Shown: in pieces, positions 57,939-64,000 of the stretch | How positions within the stretch are numbered: position 1 is the stretch's first letter | Layout of the letters: the number at the start of each line of letters is the position of its first letter | Position numbers and translations under genes: made by a program | Origin: Costus lasius | Lineage: Eukaryota; Streptophyta; Magnoliopsida; Zingiberales; Costaceae | Length of the DNA stretch: 64,000 bases | NCBI GenBank assembly: GCA_027563935.2 | Contig: CM050449.1 | Coordinates: forward strand, 17,754,735-17,818,734 | Direction: 5' to 3' | Notes under the pieces: model-generated | What the model was told of the DNA's origin: nothing | The model's database searches: none | What the model saw: only the letters and a program-made list of their open reading frames with translations

Positions 57939-60900
57939 TTAGGCTTTGGAGACGACGACGGTCTCAGCGCCGTCGGATGCACCGTTAGCCAAGGTTGAGT
58001 GGGCCGTCAGGGCGGAGGCGCCGGGGGAGGAGAGGGCGTCACCGGCGCCGGGAGTGAGAAGGGAACGGGGATAGGAGGCGGTGGCGGAGGAAATGGCGGA
58101 GGCGAGAGAGATGGGCATGAGGCAGAGGCCCTTCCCTTGCAGATACTGCATTGCCGACCCCATGTCCTCCTCCATCAGCTTCGCCACCTGGTGTTCCGTC
58201 ACCGTCAAGCTATCGCTGCCTGCCGCTCCGCCGCTGTTTGCTCCGCCCCTACCCGCGCCGACCTGCCCCAGCTCATTAATCGCACTGAATAAATATCTAA
58301 ATAAAAAAAGTGAAAAAAAAATGAAATATTGAGGAGGGGTAATTTGGAGAATTCAGCGGAGGGCACGCGTGCCAATGTTAGTGCTCGCTGTCCTCCTCAG
58401 TCGTCGCTATCAATGACCCTAAGATCATGTCGTACTCGTAGGAAATTAAGGATGCAATTAAGCTACGCAGAATAAGAAAACACTTTCATAAAAAAGAAAA
58501 CACTAATCTGTCGGTGGAGGAAAATATATCTTGTAATCTTTGAAGGGAGGACGCGAGAGAACACGAGAAGGAGAAGATTAACGGGATTAGAATTCTTACC
58601 TCCGATGAGATGTCGGCCACGAGTGGCGCAACCGCCGCAGCCCCGCCTAATCTGCTCATGCTCAGTACCTGTGTCAGAAGAAAGAAAAACCACCATTACT
58701 GTTCTGTTGTTTGATGTCAAGATTCAACTGGTTAAAGAGAACCCTAGGATCGAATCACATGGATCCACTAGCTAGCATCTGCGCGTTTCGCTAATGAAAT
58801 CTCACGTGAACAAGTCTACGGTGTTTATGTGATGGTTGACTTTCATCTTAATTTAATTCATACCTTACTTAAAAGAACGCAGAGAGCTAGCTCAGCGAGC
58901 TCTTCTGCACTAATAAATAATATGGAAACAACAGGTGAAATGAGATAGAGAGAAAGAGTTTGCCTTCACTTGGAGCTGTAGGAACTTGACGTAGTCGATG
59001 ATCTCATCCAGCATCGAAGCCTTGTCAGTCTGCAATCCCAATTCAGACAAGCTTTCGATTAACAATAAAATGGAAACACTAAAACACGTATTGTAGAATT
59101 GAATCAGTCCCAGGCACAGTGGTCTCCTTGGGGGTGAAGGTGGCGAACACGACGCTCCAGCAGGAGAAGGTAATGCAGCATGCGATATTAATCATCTAGT
59201 ATTCTGATGATACAATGATATGGTTGGGCATTGGAGTTGACAATCTTGAACTCTTCATTAAATTTCCCTTGTTGCAGAAAGAAATCAAAGTCTGGTTCTC
59301 TCAGTCTGTTTTTCTTATTTACAACTCATCCAACACTTGTTTAATCAGTTCCATTAATGTGGAGCGGACCACCTAATAAATGCTACTATGTTCTCCCCCA
59401 CGAACTCTGATCAGATGCACAAATGTAATATAAATCCTCTTCAACTATATGGATATTTATACATATAAAATATTGTACTTGTCCTTATGAGACGAAAGAC
59501 ATTGATGAGGGTAGGTGTCTCTCGTATCCTCTTCAACTATGTTGAAAGATACAGAAGCCAACATAATCAACTCAAGAAAAAGAAAAAAAAAAATTCAGAT
59601 CACCACCTTCATCATTCTCTTCATCAATTAAGTTACTGCACAACTCTAGAAGCAGAATGGTGCCCTTAAATCATAGGACAATTAAATTGCATTGATTTTG
59701 CAATTACTAATTTACTGCTCAATCGAAATTGTTCGTTCCCAATAAACATGTTTTTTTTTTTGGGGGGTCAAACAGCAGTTATTGATTGTAAGTACTACAT
59801 TGTCATAAAAAAGACATTAAAAGCCTAGAAAAATGTCATGCAGGAATTTTCTTAAATGCAACAGCTACGCAACGATGTGTAAGTAGGACATAAAGACGGA
59901 GGAAGTCTTAATACCTTATTGGCGTTAGGCACTAACTCTTGCAGGGCTTTCATCCTCTCGGCGATTCTTTCCCTGCGCATCTATGAATAGGGACAAAGGA
60001 TAACACAGAACAAAAAGGACTCAGGACAAACAAACAAAAGGGAACAAGCAGTAGGTGTATGCACAGAAAACTGTAGAAGAAAGGAAACTGTGTTCCTGCA
60101 CAATCCTAATCCAGGAGAAGTGTTCCCACATAAGATCAACATGGAGCATTTACTGAAGCCGCCTAGGTTTCTGGGCATTAAATGCTCTCAATTTTTTGAA
60201 GACTCGTTGTTTCAAAGAGGATGGAAGCAATAAAACAAGAAAATTTCTTCTGGGTTTAAGCTTACCCTCTCGGCTATGCTGTGGGGATCCGTTGCCTGGC
60301 CTCTCCGTGCCCTCACCTTCTGCCTCGGGGTCCCCGTGCCAGCGTTGACGGATGCTACGCCTGAGGCGGCCGCAGCTGAGGTTTGCCCCAATCCAGCTGC
60401 CGGTGGCGCTGACCCAAAGTTCTGATTCGACATAGACACGCCCTGATTTTGATTTGGGCTCCGGTCAGTGGAAATGCTTAGCATAGGAACAAAAGATCTG
60501 ATCTATGTTGAAAATGTCACTAAAATTTGGGTTACGTAAAACCTGAGAATGATGGAAACTTTGTTGATTCGCCGATTCAGTAAGCGAACCACTGAATCCA
60601 TTGTAAAGACCATCGCTCACCTTTCACCCAAAAAAAAAGTTTATCCGACATAAGATTTAAGATTTTCCATGTCTGAAAAATAGATTAATCGAAAAAAAAG
60701 GAAGACTAAGGGATTTGGATAATTGAAGGAAGCGTACGGTTCTATTGGGGGAATCTGCGGAACCGCCGCTCCCGAGCGTGAGCGGCAACGGCAGAAGCGA
60801 AGATTCACCGGACGCCGCCAGGAGTATCTGCTGATGGCTGAGCGGAAGCATCATCGTCTTCCCCGCCGGCGAGCCTCCGCCGCTGATCTGGTACTGCCGG

Positions 60901-61241
60901 AGCCGGTTCGCGAGCCACGTCGGCTCATCGTACGCCGCGTATTGGAACCCTTCCTCCGGCGACTTCCCAGCAGCTTCGAAGATCCTCTGCACGGCCGAGT
61001 TGCCGTCCGCAGCGTCCCATGGGGACTTGGCGCTCCCCAGCTCGGCCCAGGCGGCCGGAAGACCGGAGAGCACCTGGTCGAAAAAGTCGTCGTGGCCGCC
61101 CGCAGAAGATCCGGCGTGATCGAACGGCGCCGTAAGGCTGTGGCCGTTGGGCAGCTCCGGCAGCTCCATCTGAGCGGCGATGCCACTGAGTTGCGTCGCC
61201 CCCATGCCCTGCACTTGCATCTCTCTGCTGCACGGCTGCAT
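57939..61241 (-). CDS. LRL: bHLH transcription factor, LRL (bHLH66/69/82) type
   Basis: The minus-strand exons are 60738-61241, 60543-60620, 60266-60442, 59915-59980, 58964-59029, 58600-58668 and 57939-58262. All junctions are phase 0; the protein has 427 residues. An acidic N-terminus has [15 protein letters not shown]. The bHLH (about 238-297) includes [35 protein letters not shown] and [21 protein letters not shown], with the His-Glu-Arg E-box-contacting residues. [15 protein letters not shown], then [20 protein letters not shown] and [12 protein letters not shown], ending VSKA, are diagnostic of LRL proteins. These proteins promote root-hair development downstream of auxin/RSL signals in other plants. 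Most LRLs have Leu where exon 4 starts with Met. The donor of intron 5 is GC, not GT. The intron-2 acceptor (60443) is the least certain junction. Confidence 0.93.
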
Positions 61242-63172
61242 CCCCGAATTCTACGGCGAGGTTTAGGGTTTAGGAAGAACAAAAGAATGGAACTCCCTTC
61301 CTCTCCTTCTTCGAGTATCGTTTGGAGGAGACGAGCGGAGAACAGTTGGTGAACCAAGAACATTTCGTCGTTACTTATAATGGAGTTTTTTTTAATTAAT
61401 TTAATTCGAGGAAATTAATTTTTAATCTTAACTACAATTACTCTTTTAATAAAATAAAAATATATATATGAAAAAGACAACTGCTACCCGACTGTTTCAT
61501 ACTCGTGCGGAGTTTCTGGCTCTCATTCATGAACTAATGGGCCCCGCATCACTCTGACTATTAACTTATTTAAGTTAGGTACGCAGCAGGTAAAACTGTA
61601 AAAGCAGTTTAGGTGAGGCAAACAAATTCAAAACTCCCTACGCAGCACCCAGTTCCACACCTGGACATTATTGGCGTTTGTGTGGGACCCGAACATCGTT
61701 TCGATGGATGATTCATTTGGGATCAAAGTCGGTAATCTGTTAGGTGCGAAAACATAAATGGTACGTCGCTGTCGAGGAGGAGCGGGGCGTGGGTCCATCT
61801 TTTTCGACTGATACTGTCCGTTGGATTGCCCGATGATTTCCATCATGATTCAGCTTTGACCTAACCTAATACTTCTCCTTTTTTTTATAAAAAAGAAATT
61901 TATAAAACGATTAAAATATTTAAAAAAATCAAACAAGCAGCTCTTTTGGATTCAACTGGTAGATTTATGCCGATAATTACATGCAATTTTTACCTTCTAC
62001 TAGTACTCTATGCCCACTTCAACTGTTCACTCCAGACGATGGACAGGAGTTAACCCTAAGCTGTGTTCAGTCCAATAGTCAACTCAAGGCATTTCAAAGT
62101 CAACTATGGAGAAAAAGGCTGGGCAGCCACTTGGCCCACTCCATCCTAAGTCTATTCGTTTGCCAACAGCTAGAAGGCTGAGCAACAATTGTCATACACT
62201 AAAATATGGAGACAAAGATTAGTAATTTCAGAAGAAGAAAGCAGAAAGAAGATCATAATTTATTATGTGAACTGTAGCAGTTGCTGTTTCAATATTTGAA
62301 AGCAAGGGTATGTTCTGTCGTCTTTCGCCAAGGAATTTTTCCTTTTGGCATCAATCAAAGCAGGCACAGTGTCTTTGCAGAAGATTACTTTGACGCCTAC
62401 AAGCTTCAACATTCTTCATTCCATACACCAAAGAAGTTAATTTCTTTCAGAAATGGCCCCCATCTGTATGCTTGGTGCTTCTGCTTCTCAAGTAATCTTT
62501 GTTCCTAATTTAGATGCTTAGTTCTTGGCTCTTACCTGATCATGAGCAGTGTCAGCTTCTGATTTCTAGCAATCAGATGGTTGACTAGTTTGAGTTTCAT
62601 GTCTGAAAAATAAGTAAATTTGCCTGCGCAAGAACTGTTTTCAGTTTGCATTATATCAGAATCTGAGCGCTTGATGAATAGCCTCTTTTGAAGTTAGAAT
62701 TAGCCGCCTTACCTCATAGCTGTAGTTCAGAGCTCGAATTCCTAATCGCAATTAGTGGCGCAAAGTCAACTCACCATGAAGGTACCCTAGTGAGGAAGAG
62801 CAATGCCAGTTTACAGTATATCTTGTCATCTTGACAGGAGTCTAGTCTCCTCAATCATCATCCCTATTTCTAACTCTCAAGTTGTTTCAAGTTCTTCAAT
62901 GGAAATTCTACATTCGAGAGCAGTTCATCTTGGAGATGGCATAGCTTGGTTCTCGGTCCTACTTTGTGTGTGAGGATGATGACATTTTATGTAGAGAACG
63001 CTCAGAGGTTAGGTAAATTGCCCTAGTTGATGAACCTAGTCTTCTCTAGAAAGTACTAGATCTTGACATTCCCTAGTTGGAGAATCGACTAAATCATGAA
63101 GAAGTATATTAGGAGAAATGAGAATCAACTAAATCATCTTGCCCGTGCTCATCCACCCAAGCGTCCTAGTTT
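61242..63172. other. intergenic region upstream of the bHLH gene
   Basis: A minus-strand TATA-like CATTATAAGTAAC at about 61371-61383 lies roughly 130 bp before the bHLH start codon and is its likely core promoter. Beyond about 61400 I see AT-rich sequence and short open frames without domain resemblance. No gene was recognised. Confidence 0.5.
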
Positions 63173-63961
63173 GTCAACAAGACTTGGTTAGGTTGACTCC
63201 AATGAGATAAAAGTCAAAGTGTATGGTTCGCTCACCCCACTAGTATCTTTTGTTTCGATACTAACCAAATATCGGCGATTTTGTATGTCAATCAGAGAAT
63301 AAAAAGGTTACCATGAGCGAAAAGTCAAATCGACTCAGATTTTTCCGGGCAAACAACGTTTGGAAACCCCAAAAAAGTCAACCACTCAGTAGCCCGTTGT
63401 TATTGTCAGCTAAATTTGTGGTTTGGTTCATTCAAGCCATTCATGCATCTTTCAATCAATCTCCTCTTCTTTTCATTAATTAATGTTAAATCAGCAATGC
63501 TTTATAAAGATATGAGAGCTTTATGCATTAAATAATTCAAATTATTGATTTGACTTCCGTCCATGCCACTAGATTTCTACAATTCACATGCCATCATCAT
63601 TCTCAGCTCATAAATCCTCGGGCAGCTTTCATTAAAATAATTGAGCAAGCACCATCAGGTCAAACGCTTGACTGTTCATTAAGTCAACAATCATGTGTGT
63701 TACAGCCTATAACATTTTGTGTCGTATATAAGAAGACCTCCACAAATTCCCTCCTTGCATGTGTCTCGCTCAGCCTGCTAAACAGTTGACATCATGCAGG
63801 AGAAAATATCTTGAATTGACTCCTCTACGTCACCAATCCACTGACCTTTGGAGATCACGCACAAAAGTCAAAATCCCGTATCTGTAACATTTTGTCGCGG
63901 ATCGTTTTCCTTGTTCACGCAAGTCAAGGACATGTACTGCGGATGATAAGGATGGGTTGAC
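63173..63961. promoter_or_regulatory. dense W-box core (TTGAC/GTCAA) cluster with a TATA-like site
   Basis: Fifteen TTGAC cores on either strand occur in 789 bp (63173, 63193, 63213, 63287, 63323, 63376, 63550, 63659, 63668, 63683, 63786, 63816, 63867, 63923, 63957). Several are fuller W-boxes, such as AAAGTCAA and GGTTGACC. A TATA-like CGTATATAAG lies at about 63723-63732. This looks like the WRKY-responsive promoter of a gene beyond the window end; that gene is not visible. No coding region is seen here. Confidence 0.5.
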
Positions 63962-64000
63962 CAGTGAAGAACACTTGTGGCTCACGATGATCGGTTTTCT

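Noticed and set aside
60851..61363. 170-codon minus-strand frame starting at an ATG upstream of the bHLH start, overlapping it out of frame
   Set aside because: The TATA-like site at about 61371-61383 puts the transcription start near or below 61350, so this ATG is probably not in the mRNA, and the peptide has no recognisable domain.
63550..63789. 79-codon frame near the window end
   Set aside because: It crosses the TATA-like site and W-box cluster, and has no protein-family resemblance.
1..64000. A bacterial-type defence, CRISPR or biosynthetic system
   Set aside because: The exon-intron genes, plant-specific families and plant transposons make this a eukaryotic nuclear region; no regularly spaced repeat-spacer array or co-directional operon exists.

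Overview
This is a plant nuclear window, most likely from a monocot. Genes have short exons split by GT-AG introns. First exons are GC-rich and the DNA between genes is AT-rich. All seven genes are conserved plant families. Small DNA transposons and solo LTRs are abundant, many with intact target-site duplications (TSDs). The CAAGG...CCTTG mini-elements with GGTACC/ACCGGT cores remind me of Zingiberales genomes, but that placement is an inference. I see no bacterial-type system, CRISPR array, rRNA or tRNA gene, or viral gene.

Layout. 1-10161 is repeat-dominated: a 31-bp minisatellite, two hAT-type MITEs with perfect 8-bp TSDs, two adjacent solo LTRs (5280-6289 and 6401-8151) and an 874-bp terminal-inverted-repeat element. 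At least the last part of it is intron of the next gene. 10162-24152 (+) holds the last six exons of a plant organellar DNA polymerase (PolA family). Its upstream exons are not in the window, and its 8.1-kb last intron is full of nested transposons. 26243-33154 (+) is a PB1-domain Raf-like MAPKKK. 35093-38990 (+) is the 20S proteasome beta-3 subunit. 40409-41521 (+) is an intronless DUF868 protein. 43581-45596 is a solo LTR with a 394-bp Mutator-type foldback MITE inside it. 45597-49069 has no gene but contains degenerate tandem repeats. 49070-49854 (-) is a DeSI/PPPDE thiol peptidase. 52152-53656 (+) is an ARM-repeat protein related to plant U-box proteins but without a U-box. 57939-61241 (-) is an LRL-type bHLH transcription factor. 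61242-64000 has no gene; its end carries a dense W-box cluster.

The genes are independent housekeeping, signalling and regulatory loci with no operon-like relationship. The distinctive content is transposon architecture: a CAAGG-ended hAT-like family with several copies, a 386-bp TRIM retrotransposon inside one of them, a MITE inside a small Gypsy-like element, and a long-hairpin MULE MITE inside a solo LTR. Gene-level oddities are a likely GC-AG intron in the bHLH gene, a uORF just before the ARM gene, and a DLG instead of DFG motif in the Raf kinase. All splice junctions were placed by eye from reading frame, splice signals and remembered family alignments.
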